From Glomus cerebriforme (Eukaryota; Glomeromycota; Glomeromycetes; Glomerales; Glomeraceae), in assembly GCA_003550305.1 (NCBI GenBank), contig QKYT01000031.1:371408-387794 (forward strand): a stretch of 16,387 nt of DNA. Direction: 5' to 3'. Positions 1-11,442 of this stretch are shown here, one piece after another. A program made the translations under genes and the position numbers. Under the pieces are notes generated by a model. That model saw only the letters and a list, made by a program, of their open reading frames with translations. It had not been told where the DNA came from and made no database searches. Positions within the stretch are counted from its first letter, which is position 1, and each line of letters opens with the position of its first letter.

Positions 1-2198
1 AAATATCAAATATCAAATCAAATTGCGGAACCCTACTTGCAGGCAAACTTAGCAAGTTTTGGAAAATTCTATGAACGCATTCTCTACCAATCTAAAGGAT
101 CTTCTATCTCTAATATTAATAGTAATGATAAATAATTTGTAACTTCATCATAAATTACTACATTTGGAATTACCTTTTTGACTTTCTTTTAATGCCACTG
201 ACGATATTTTTTATGTGAATATATTGAAGATTCTAATTCTATGGATGGAGCTGAGTTATCTAATATTTCAGATCTTGGTACTTTTACTCCACCAATTTCA
301 TCACGGAGTTTTTGAATAATTCGTTCCTTTTTAGTATCAATTTCTATAAAATCCAAGTTTTTATAATAAGAATCTAGCAATGCTACCATTAAGCTAAGAT
401 CACTTGGAATATTTCAGTAATAAATCAATGCATTGTTATATCTTGCTTGACTTTTTCCAAAATACCTGTTGTATCTAATGAATTTTTAATTGAAATACTT
501 TTCTTTGTAATATTACTTATGACTTCATCATCATCAAAATCAATAGGTCATGTTTCTGTACCTTCAGAACTAAATACAGTATCCTCATTTGAAAACTCAT
601 TTGGTAGTGCTTCAGTAGCTAAATCAAAAATTCTTGATTTAATAGTTAGAATAGTTTTACTTAAAGTTACATATATATTGCCAGAAAATTCACATGTTAC
701 TTCCTCAAATGGCATTAATAAATCAATGAGTTGATTTAGTAAATTCCATTCTTCATCAGAGAGTAAAATTCTTTTTAGTTTATTACTATCTTTTTTACTC
801 TCCCGGTCAGTTGATGTGCATAAATTTGCTTGAAGTTGTATAATAGTATCTTTTAAAAAGAAAAGACATTCTCAAGCATAGAATATTGGGTTCCAATGGA
901 TGAACACATCTTGAACACAGCATATAATATTAACATAACTTAGCTTTTTTTGTACCTCCTCTAGTCTTTCTACTTGTTTTTGATATTGAAAAAAATGAAT
1001 TAATCTTATTGCACGTGCTACTAAAATCTTCACAGATGCCAATCTCTTTTCAATTGCCAACTGGATGGTGTGTGCTGTGCAAGGAAGATGTTAGATATTT
1101 TCACATCCACTTTTCTGATTCAATATATGAAGCATTGAAACCACATTAGATCCATTATCAGTAGTGATTGATGTCACATGATATTTAAGATTCCAATCCT
1201 TAATATATTTGTAAAGTTTATTGGCAATAACTTTACCAGAATGTGAAGAAGGAGCATATTTGATTTCTAACATCACATCTTTAATTTCAAAATTTGGCGT
1301 GATTCAAGTTGCAGTAACCCCAAATATCTATGCTTGTCTTTACTAGACCAGAGATCCATCATAAGAGAAACATCATCTGCAGTTTCAGCAAGAAGATTTT
1401 GTAAATTTTGCCAATTATAGTTATAACTTTTACTGATCATTGTTTTGATCTTCTGCTCTTTTAGAATAACAAAAGAAGGATTAAATTTGGCCATTTTTTC
1501 TCTGTATGCTTCATTAGTAATTGCAGAAAGAGGTTGGTTTGTAAGTAATATTCATTTGAGAGTTACTTCTTCACGTCTTTTTTGAACATGCTTAGGATGA
1601 GGGTGACAACTTCATGTAAAGTTAGTAATTTTGGAATTTCATGGCTAAAATATTAATGTATTAATATAGTATTCATAATGATGCATGTAATGCCATGTTT
1701 ATCATACCTTTTTTAAAACAACTAAATCATCATGCACAACAATTTCATGTTTGTCCCTAAGATGCACTATGAGATTTCCTGTTGAACTTCCAACATTCTT
1801 ATATTCTTGACTACATCTTTTACCATTTTCATTCAAGATTCTGCAAATTCTTATCTCTTCACCTTTGTTATTAATACTCTTTTCAAAATATCTCTGGATA
1901 AATAATGGGTTTTTTCATTTATACATGTTCTACTTTGATTAGCTTTTTTAAAAAAAATTGAGAATTATTACTAGTAAAAGTGCATATAGATTAACACTAT
2001 ATTTTTGTTATTGCTAATTTCACCTCTTCCTTTATTTTTTGAAGAATTATCTGTAGAAAGGAGAAGAGTTGTTTGAGTACAAGATAGCTTCCTAATGGTT
2101 GAAGCTTCATATGGATTGTCTGAACTTCCAGATACCTAGTCTTATGAAATAGGATCAAATTCAATATCTTCATTAGGATAATAATCAAAATTCGTCAT
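1..2198 (-). pseudogene. Decayed hAT-family transposase (BED finger plus hAT dimerisation domain), cut by the window edge
   Basis: This was a cut-and-paste DNA transposase. Read right to left, it begins at an ATG (2196-2198) with an acidic N-terminus (MTNFDYYPNEDIEFDP). A BED zinc finger follows at 1747-1845, with Cys residues in CRILNENGKRC and the STGNLIVHLRDKH end. A probable 63-bp intron lies at 1645-1707. The catalytic core then shows VSLMMDLWSSKDKHRYLG and SITTDNGSNV. The C-terminal dimerisation region contains DEVTNYLSLL and DPLDW, then FPKLAKFACK, and runs off the left edge. The copy is dead. There are in-frame stops at 2142-2144, 2136-2138, 1552-1554, 1304-1306, 1091-1093, 872-874, 548-550, 414-416, 189-191, 84-86, 69-71 and 33-35. 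One-base frameshifts lie near 1315 and 437, and the frame also changes between the N-terminus and the BED finger. The family call rests on several collinear motifs and is firm; the subfamily is not resolved. Confidence 0.88.
1747..1845 (-). other. BED-type zinc finger region inside the hAT pseudogene
   Basis: On the minus strand this stretch encodes two cysteines seven residues apart, then SSTGNLIVHLRDKH with two histidines five residues apart. This is the usual BED finger spacing and sequence style. BED fingers give hAT transposases their DNA binding to element ends. The finger is still open in one frame, although the rest of the gene is broken. It ends 39 bases before a probable intron donor (GTATGA). 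Confidence 0.75.
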
Positions 2199-2497
2199 AG
2201 AAAAAAGACTTTGTTGTAAATAAAAAAAGTTGTAAAATTTGCAAAGATGCGAGACTGCAAGAAATTTAGGTCATTATAAAAAAAAGTTTAAAAAAGAGTA
2301 TAGACAAAAGAAACATGATTATATTTATATGTAGTTAAAATTAGTGTGAAAATTCTCCTAAATAAACAAGCATAAGTGTATCAATGTGAACTGTGAAATT
2401 GTGAAAATAAAAATTTTTTTAATGTTAATCATTTTCAGTTTGTATATACAATTCAAATTTCAATTTGGATGATCTGTAATCTTTAATCTGATGCATT
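2199..2497. other. Non-coding leader between the hAT pseudogene start and the likely element end
   Basis: This AT-rich stretch has no credible reading frame. By position it is the 5' untranslated and subterminal part of the hAT element. Near its right end (2465-2490) there are GATCTG and ATCTGAT words like those in the adjoining terminal segment. Confidence 0.5.
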
Positions 2498-2596
2498 TAG
2501 GGATCAATCTGCCAGAAATTATCAGATGCAGATATCTGAATTTAATTCAGATTATTGGATCAATCCAAATTGATCAGATTTCAGATTGTATCACTA
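2498..2596. repeat. Likely hAT terminus: 99-bp segment with imperfect terminal inverted repeats and ATCTGA-rich interior
   Basis: The left end reads TAGGGATCAATCTG. The reverse complement of the right end reads TAGTGATACAATCTG, so the two ends match as an inverted repeat with small differences. Both fit the loose YARNG start of hAT terminal repeats. The interior and its left flank are dense in ATCTGA/TCAGAT words, several of them in inverted pairs, such as TCTGAATTTAATTCAGA. hAT transposases bind repeated subterminal motifs of this kind. It lies about 300 bases upstream of the hAT pseudogene start, so the simplest reading is that 2596 is the outer end of that element. An independent 99-bp mini-element is possible. 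I see no clear 8-bp target duplication around 2498-2596. Confidence 0.5.
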
Positions 2597-2743
2597 AATT
2601 TTTGTATTGATATTATAGCATTTAATAATAATAATTGAATACTTATAATACATTTTATTAATATTTAATAACTAATAAAGTAATATATTTTATTAACTAA
2701 TACTGATAAATAATATATATTATAATGTTAATTTTATTTAAAA
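2597..2743. other. AT-rich spacer between hAT terminus and foldback element
   Basis: This is almost pure A/T with TAATATATT-like words. It has no gene and no repeat that I can define. Confidence 0.5.
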
Positions 2744-2745
2744 TA

Positions 2746-3060
2746 CCGTATATAGCGGGCCACAGTACCCCGGGTATCTTGCAAAAATCGGGGGTTTGAC
2801 CCTGTACCCCCGGGTACTAAATAAAACCTAAAAATTCCGTTTTTTGCGAATATCTCACGATATACCAGTCCAATTTGAACGATCTTTTTTTTATTATGAA
2901 GAGCTCAATGAGAGCTATCAAACAAAAAAAAGATGGCTCAAATCTGATTACTGGATCACGAGATAATTGTAAAATATCCCCCCGGATACTATACAATTCT
3001 ATTAAATTTTTCAAGAGGGGTACTATGCATAGGGGGGGTACTATGGCCCGTGATATACGG
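2746..3060. mobile_element. 315-bp foldback MITE with TA target duplication
   Basis: The left end (CCGTATATAGCGGGCCACAG, then TACCCC) and the reverse complement of the right end (CCGTATATCACGGGCCATAG, then TACCCC) match with only a few differences. The element is directly flanked by TA on both sides (2744-2745 and 3061-3062), as expected for Tc1/mariner-type insertion. The inverted symmetry continues almost to the centre. For example, ATCTCACGATATACCAGT on the left pairs with ATCTCGTGATCCAGT read from the right, and both arms carry GATCTTTTTTTT- or CATCTTTTTTTT-like runs. The apex is a GAGCTC/AGAGCT palindrome near 2899-2916. GTACCCC words recur in each arm. Its GC content is clearly above that of the surroundings. 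No transposase is encoded, so it would be non-autonomous. Confidence 0.85.
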
Positions 3061-3088
3061 TAAGTAAACTAACTAAAGTTCTAATTAA

Positions 3089-3145
3089 AACTTTTATATA
3101 GTCATCACATATAATTTTTAATATGATAGTGATTATATAAAAGTT
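3089..3145. repeat. Hairpin with 24-25-bp arms
   Basis: The left arm begins AACTTTTATATAGTCATCAC. The reverse complement of the right arm begins AACTTTTATATAATCACTAT. The arms are separated by a short A/T loop. A second small palindrome (AATTACCAAATTTGGTAGAATT-like) follows at 3171-3192. It may be the fold of a small inverted-repeat element; no function is apparent. Confidence 0.6.
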
Positions 3146-3486
3146 ATCTTTTCATAGTCACACTTCTATAAAATTACCAAATTTGGTAGAATTGATTAGG
3201 TAACTATATGGGAGACTGACTGTATTTTCAAAAAATCTAAAAAAGATTTTATTTTAAGAAAAATTGTATTTTTTTTTATTTATATAGAATATTTGCTAAA
3301 AATAAAAATATAAAAATCTGTTAAAATTTTTCTTAAATAAATTGTCTAAAAAAGTAAAGTTTTTATTTTATACATATTTGCATACATATACACTCACTAT
3401 CACATGATAGGAATTTAAATTTTATTGATTGAAATGGTTTATAATTAAGATAATCAATTTTAACAATTTTAACAATTTTATTTTTT

Positions 3487-3770
3487 TTTATAGGAGCAAA
3501 CAAAATTAAGACGAAAGGTAAGTGAGTTTTTTGAAAGTTTTTTTTATTCATTTCATTTAAGAATATTTTCTAAAATTTTTTTTTTGTAGAAGCAACCCTT
3601 GAAATAAACTGGACTCCTGGAGATTAAAGATGAAAGGTAGGTACAGACTTCTGGAGGTAAAAGTAAGCATTTTTTTTATTTTTTTATTTATTTTGTTTAA
3701 AAATATTACTAATAGTCTTTAATTAGTTTTTTCTTATCTTGAAGACGAACTGGACTTCTGGAGGTAAAAT
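3487..3770 (+). repeat. Degenerate tandem repeat with splice-site-like unit borders
   Basis: Related words recur. AAGACGAAAGGTAAGTG (about 3510) and AAGATGAAAGGTAGGT (about 3627) end with donor-like sequence. ACTGGACTCCTGGAG (3608-3622), CAGACTTCTGGAGGTAAAA (about 3644-3662) and ACTGGACTTCTGGAGGTAAA (3749-3768) are variants of one core. Each core is preceded by a T-rich tract ending in AG and followed by GTAAGT-like or GTAAAA sequence, with T-rich spacers that also resemble each other. It could be a decayed tandem array of exon-like units or a minisatellite. I cannot connect it to a reading frame. Confidence 0.5.
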
Positions 3771-5253
3771 ATAATAATTAATGAATTTTAATAACAGAAA
3801 AAGTAATACAAAATAATAAAATAATAAGAAAAACTTATTTCAGTTTATCAGCTGTTTTAAAAAAAAAGAAAATATTGAAAAATTGTTATGCATTGATTAA
3901 CTAATAAAATTAAGAAATAATAAATCAATCACATTATAGGAAATATATACATATACAAGTGCATATAAATTTTAAATCCTTTAAAATATTATTAGTATAA
4001 TATAAGATAATAAATAAAAAGTATATTTTATATAAACAAGTTTATAAATATTTTAAATTTATTAGTTATATATATAATTAGAAAATGAAATATTATTTTT
4101 TAGACTTTAATAACTTTTACTTATATAAAAAGTCTTTAAATTTGCATTTTTTTTTTACTAAAAATATAAGAAAGAATTAATAATCTAACTTAATAAAAAT
4201 ATATAAAAATTTAATAAATACAATATTAAAATGAATAAATAATATTATAAAACTTCAAGGAATTTTTTTTTTTTTTTTTGAAGACAAGTTAATTGAATTT
4301 ATTATAATTAATGAAATTCTATAAAGAATCATGAATATACCCTCTATATAGAAAAGCATAACTTGTCACATGAGAAGTAGATTTGTAAGAATGGTCTCTG
4401 TTACCAAAGACCCTTAGCATTTGATCCTTATACTTTATCTAACTCCTCCTGATCCTATACCAGTAATGAATCAAAATAATTAATTAATTTATTATATAAT
4501 TATGACTCTTTATCTAAATCTAAATTTAAATCCAAAAAAACTTTAAGGAATTATATGTTATAATAATTATTATTTTGATAATATTTATTTTTTTTTTTTA
4601 TTCTTTATTTTTAAAGTAATAAAAAAAATATATAATGTCATAAAAATAATGCATTAGTATTTTTTATAAAAGTTATTTGTTTAAAATTTATTAATTAATT
4701 AACATTTAATAAGCATTTAATAAATATTGTAAGTCATATAAAAAAAAAGAAGAAATCATTTATTATTAAAGTATTTAATACATTAATCTGTTTAAAATCA
4801 ATTATATATCTTAAATCTTAATAATTTGTTTACTAATATTACTAAATTTATTTAAACTAGCCTATAAAGTAATAAATAAGGAAGAATTCAGTATCTTTCA
4901 AATTTTAAATCCACTTTATAGACAGGAAATGGAAATCTGTTTGAATCTATATTATTTGAATTTTTTAAAATAGTAGTAGTTTTTAATAAAATCTTTTAAA
5001 TGCAAGATTCAGATTTTTCAAAAAAATTTATTATTAATTTATGGTTACAGAATAAAGATATACAAAAGTTTTAACGTTTAATGTAGATAATTTTAAAATT
5101 TTAATGATTAAAACAATTGCACCAGCAATTATCCCATCATTATTTACTTTACAATCAATAATATTTAAGTATAAAAAATAAATTATATATATACGAATAT
5201 AATTTTTTTTTTTTATATTTAAGACTATACAATTTACACAAAAACTAAACCGA
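3771..5253. other. Gene-poor AT-rich intergenic region
   Basis: I see no credible gene here. Most of it is A/T with long homopolymers, including a long T run near 4263-4280. One stretch at about 4320-4460 is less AT-rich and contains a short hairpin (GGTCTCTG, loop TTAC, CAAAGACC at 4393-4412). It may be a relic of something, but neither strand gives a convincing protein. The last part, up to 5253, would hold the 3' untranslated region of the transporter gene that ends at 5254. Confidence 0.6.
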
Positions 5254-7649
5254 TCACTCAATATTCAATCCTAATCTATTAATATATTCAAGTGCATCAG
5301 GAATTCGTCTAAATAAACAATGTGAAAAAAATTTATTAAATGAAAATTCACATTAATGAATCGCTTATAAAGTAAAACTTACTTAAAGAAACGATCACTT
5401 CCAACTTTATTCATTATTCCAGCACGTTTAAATAATTTCTTTTGATTTTCACGCAATTTTACAAAAAACACGTTAACTCCACGTTGATGATATGCCACAA
5501 CAATCTCTAAAAGAATTTGTGCCGCGCTAATAATTATAATTAAATTTTTTTATTATTAAATCAAATTAAATCCGAAATTTTTTTTTTAAAAAGCACTTAC
5601 CTAGCATCAACATCTTCCATTGTTTCTATATCAAATATTACATTCTCAATTGGAGACATCCGAGATTCTTCTGAAGGATGAACGTTCATATCACCAAATT
5701 CTTCTAGACGTCTTAATCGATCTTTAAGTTGACCAGTATTGGCAAAATACAAAGGTTCAGCAATTCTAACAACAAGTACTCCTTTAACATGTTCAGCTTG
5801 ATCAGGAAAATCTTTAATAGGTTTGAATTTGTCTGTATTACCTATCCTACCCTGTATATGTTGAAAAATAATTTAATGAATAAAGAGAACAAAAAAGAAA
5901 TAACTTCATAAACACCTACCAATAATGTAATACGTGGATAAGTTGAATGTTTAACCACAAGTATTAAAGATAAGGCAACTGAAATTAATGTGCCATATTC
6001 AATAGAAATAAAAATAGTGGAGAAAAAGGTCAAAAAGAGTAAAGCATAATCTTTCCATGCTTTAATCTTATACATGAAATATAAATCATGAGGAAGTTCT
6101 TCTAATAAAGATATAGCAGCAACAGTAACAATTGATGCTAATACTGGTTTTGGCAAATAATAGAATGCATTAAGAAGGAAAAACAAACATAAAAGTACAA
6201 GTATAGCATTTATGAGCCCGGATAATTGAGTCCTGGCACCGGCTCTATCATTAATACCGCTCCTTGCCATACCACCATAAGCAGCAAAACATTGAAAGAA
6301 ACTTCCTACTAAATTTGCTGTACCCAAAGCAACCAACTCCCGATTTGCACTAACAGCATAATTATGTTTTGTTGCATAGGTTTTTGTGACTACAATAGAT
6401 TCTACAAAACCGATGACTGATATCAAAGCTGCTGCTTCAAAACAATCCATAATATGAATTCCTGATGGTGGGTAAGGAATTTGAAAACTAGGAAATCCAC
6501 CTCCTTTAATTGATCCAAGAATATCAACTCCATCTTTGTCCCAATTAAAAATATTGCATAAGATTGTAAATATTATTACACATATTAAAATTTCCGGTAT
6601 GAATTGCACTTGAGGCCATCTTTTAGACAATTTTTTCTTGATGAAGCCAGTTATTAAAAGAAAAATAAGACTTGAAAATGAAACTATTGTAGTTAACACA
6701 TGAGCTCGATTAAAATGTGTAACTATATAAATAAAAATTTGAACTGATGATGATGCACGACCAATTCCATCTTTTGCAGCTTCCTCAGTTAATTGAAACA
6801 TAGTTAAAAATTGTTCAATCATAATCACGATTGCCACAGCAGAAATGAATCCACGTAGAAGAGCGCGTGATAAAACAGAATCCAAGAATCCTAATCGAAC
6901 TATACCAAGAATAAATGTCAAAATACCCACAAAAAATGTGATCAACCCTGCAATTAGAATAGCATCCTCTGGACGACTCTCTCCGTCCATATAATGTAGT
7001 TGTTGTGACACAGAAGAACCTGTAAGCATAGATACAAGTGCTTCTGGTCCAATGACTAATTGCCTACATAATCAAATCCGTTAAAGTATAACAATTAATA
7101 AAAGGTTTTCGTATAAATATAAAAATTTTTTACCTTGAAGTTCCAAGGAATGAATAAAGTATTCCAGGAATGACAACTGAATATAAACCGTGGACAGGTG
7201 GTAACTTTGCCAACACAGAATATGACAAAGAGGAGGGCAACAAAATAGCTGTTACAGTTAAACCGGCTAAAAAGTCTTCACAAAATGTATGTATAGAATA
7301 AGTTGGTAACCAACTGAAAACCGGAACGTAATATCTAAGTCGGGTTTTAAAAGTTATCCATGAGTCATGCCTATTATTGGTCGGCGGAGCTAAAGTTAAA
7401 GACTGTGAGAACGTGAATTACTTGCAGAGCGAATAAAGAAAATTATTTGGACTTGATACCTTGTCCATTAGCTGCTGTTAGTGGAGTTACTTCTGTAAGT
7501 TGATTTTCGTCAATTTCTTCGTCAGAATCATATTGACTACCGTCTAGTTTATTCATAAAAGCAATGATTTAGATTCCTTTCAGAGATAAAGTGAATTTTT
7601 TAGAAATCATACCAAACTCTGTAGATGAATCGCGCGGAGAGTGCGACAT
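5254..7649 (-). CDS. SulP/SLC26 family anion (sulfate-type) transporter with C-terminal STAS domain
   Basis: Seven exons (7613-7649, 7460-7543, 7134-7389, 5920-7063, 5601-5851, 5383-5526, 5254-5308) join with GT/AG borders into 1971 nt, encoding 656 residues. The start ATG (7647-7649) gives MSHSPRDSSTEF and the stop is TGA. The family is shown by LAKLPPVHGLYS, FLGTSRQLVIGPEALVS, MARSGINDRAGARTQLSG and LGRIGNTDKFKPI. Membrane segments occupy about residues 55-500. A STAS domain follows from about 508 to 650 (VIFDIETMEDVDASAA). It should move sulfate or another anion across a membrane. The first transmembrane segment reads AILLPSSLSYS rather than the usual PQG-type motif. With VIGPEA, this recalls the yeast YPR003C-like branch more than Sul1/Sul2, so the substrate is uncertain. 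The soluble N-terminus is acidic. Confidence 0.95.
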
Positions 7650-8291
7650 TTTCTTTAAAGAATGGACTTTGTTAAGTAGAATAAATGAAGAATAAGAAAT
7701 CTAATTATTTTTTTATTTAAACAAAGAAACAGTTTCGGATTTTGAACAAATATTTCCCGATTTCCAATATTGGATGCCGTTGGCTGAAAGTTTGGTTTGT
7801 GTTCCTGTCGAATAACATTTTTTAAATCTTAAAAAACTTGCGGATAATTCAATTTGATCTGAAAAGTTCGCGTAACAAACAAATCAAAAGAGATTTTCAA
7901 TATATGACTCAGCCTTTTTTTTTCTTTGTTTTAGCCTTAACTTTCTCACGGTATTTGCTCAATAATTCAGGTGTTAATCAATAATAACATGTGATATCTT
8001 ATTGTTTATACGATAAGATGATTTAGAATTGCCCCAATTATTGTTTATTTGTGTTATCAGATATATCACTTTTTTTAGAAGACGCGAATTAAGTATTATA
8101 TGAATTTATTAACAATTGTGCGGGTTCGTAAAATTTTATTACGAAACATTCATGATGGGCATGTACATATAGAAAATTATGAAGGAAAAATATAACGATA
8201 TCCACCCAATTACATTAAGAAGTAAAAAAAAAAATCCATTGATATAAAAATGTTCCTCCATTAAAAAAAAAAATTTTGTAATAATAAAAAC
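7650..8291. promoter_or_regulatory. Upstream region of the transporter and 3' flank of histone H3
   Basis: It has no gene. It must hold the transporter promoter on its left and the H3 3' end on its right. GATA-like words occur (CGATAAG near 8010, and TTATCAG near 8056, which is CTGATAA on the other strand), together with an inverted CTTAT...ATAAG pair near 7999-8016. Because several fungal nutrient transporters are controlled by GATA factors this is suggestive only. I do not see a clear TATA box. Confidence 0.35.
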
Positions 8292-10047
<1,756 letters not shown>

Positions 10048-10157
10048 GCCGCTTCAGCTTATTGGAAAACGAGAAATTTTATTATGACAATTTACTTTTT
10101 TTTTTTTCTCCTATAATGTCGGACTTTGGTGACGGAAAGGTTTCCTATACTATTTCT

Positions 10158-10163
10158 AATAAA
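10158..10163 (+). terminator. Probable poly(A) signal of the H4 gene
   Basis: AATAAA lies 110 bases after the H4 stop, in a context of TTTCTAATAAAATAATG. It is a reasonable polyadenylation signal, though AT-rich DNA makes chance matches easy. Confidence 0.4.
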
Positions 10164-10251
10164 ATAATGTCTTAAAGAATTTACTTTTTAATTATACAAA
10201 TAAAAACCTCAATCATATTATATCAGTGATTTTCTGATTACATATACAGTA

Positions 10252-10281
10252 TATAATAAATAATAAATAATTCCTGATCAA
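10252..10281 (+). repeat. 30-bp block shared with 13806-13835 (copy 1)
   Basis: The sequence TATAATAAATAATAAATAAT, then TCCTGATCAA, matches the copy downstream of the MoaE gene at 28 of 30 positions. This copy sits about 205 bases after the H4 stop and just before the GMF start. Most of it is low complexity, but CTGATCAA is not. Confidence 0.5.
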
Positions 10282-10329
10282 ACTGATCGAGCTTTTTTAT
10301 TCTCGTCTTTTTGCTGTTAAATATACAAT

Positions 10330-11442
10330 ATGGTATAAGTTTTAAACAGTCATTTAAGAATATCTTGAAGTTTATAGTATCCTTAAAAAATATTAATGAT
10401 TTCATTTCGCTATGAAAAAAAACATTGCTTCTATTAGACTTCGACTTCAACTTGTGAAGTAGATTCTCAAGTGTTAGAAAAACTTAGAAAATTCAGGTTT
10501 TCGAAAAGCTCAAAAGGAAGTGCCGCATTTGTTTGTAAGTTTTTAGAAAGTTTTTATTGAGTATTTTCTCAAGGTAGATATTGAATAGCTAGTAGTTTAA
10601 ACCGGGCAGGGTGACATGAGAAAACCATATAAGCCTGTGTTTATTAATCTTTGTGAAAAGTTAATTTTTAACCAATACTTTTGATTATTCAATTAAAAAA
10701 AAAATCCCTCTGGTCAATTCAACAAAGTGAAAATCGATAGGGAAAAATTACTAGTTGTAGAAGACGAACAATATGACAATATATCTTTAGAGGAACTTGT
10801 TGAAGGTAATATTAATTTTATTCAATTTATTTTATTTAGGCTTTTTTTTTTTTAAGATTAACTTTTTTGATATTTGTATATAAAACAATATAACAATATA
10901 AAGAATTACCCGAAACTTCTCCACGATATATTGTATTAAGTTATGAAGTAGGAATAAGAATCTCTTTTTTTAAAGTTTTGAACTTATTATCTCATTAACT
11001 GCGTTTTGAATTAGTTATTACATAATGATGGACGTAAATCATATCCTTTGATTCTGATTTATTATTCACCAGTTACTACAAATCCTGAGACGAATATGCT
11101 GGTAAATCATCTCAAAAAAAGCATCGTTTTGTAAACAAATTTTCTGACATAAATTATATTAATCATAACTTTTACTTACAGTACGCAAGCGCAAAAATTT
11201 ATTTTCAACAAAAAGCAGATTTAAATAAGGTAATAAATTTAAATATAATTATGAATTTTGATTCATTCTGCAAATTTAAATCCACAAATATCATTCTATT
11301 AGGTATTTGATATTCAAGAATCTGAAACATTAACAGATGAATGGCTAAAAGTGAGTTTACTAAAATAATTTAATTATTTTAAATCATTTCTATTTTAACT
11401 AACTTTGCATCAAATAATCAATAGGCAAAATTACTTCCTTAA
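10330..11442 (+). CDS. GMF1: Glia maturation factor (GMF), ADF-homology Arp2/3 debranching protein
   Basis: Eight exons (10330-10332, 10438-10534, 10728-10805, 10904-10947, 11015-11101, 11182-11229, 11303-11350, 11425-11442) join to 423 nt, encoding 140 residues; animal GMF has about 142. Matches in order are LEKLRKFRFSK, KIDREKLLVVEDEQ, ELPETSPRYIVLSYE, HNDGRKSYPLILIYYSPV, MLYASAKIYF and VFDIQESETLTDEWLKAKL. The protein is one ADF-homology domain. In the family it binds the Arp2/3 complex, not actin itself, and promotes debranching of actin networks. Exon 1 is only the ATG, directly followed by GTATAAG. An in-frame TAG precedes exon 2, so a spliced start is required. Exons are very small. 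Its 3' end converges on the cornichon gene. Confidence 0.93.

Noticed and set aside
447..734. Plus-strand open frame of 95 codons
   Set aside because: It is the antisense shadow of the hAT pseudogene, which reads clearly on the other strand.
4320..4460. Less AT-rich stretch as a possible gene or tRNA
   Set aside because: Neither strand gives a protein free of stops, and the only hairpin (4393-4412) is too small to make a tRNA cloverleaf.
5034..5261. Minus-strand frame of 75 codons with a hydrophobic stretch (GIIAGAIVLIIKIL)
   Set aside because: It overlaps the end of the SulP gene in another frame, has low-complexity AT-driven composition, and no family match that I recognise. It is better explained as 3' untranslated sequence.
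10495..10540. Apparent one-base insertion in GMF exon 2 (AAAA run)
   Set aside because: I first read the segment in the wrong frame. In the right frame FSKSSKGSAAFV, spliced to LKIDREK, aligns with animal GMF without a gap, so there is no frameshift.
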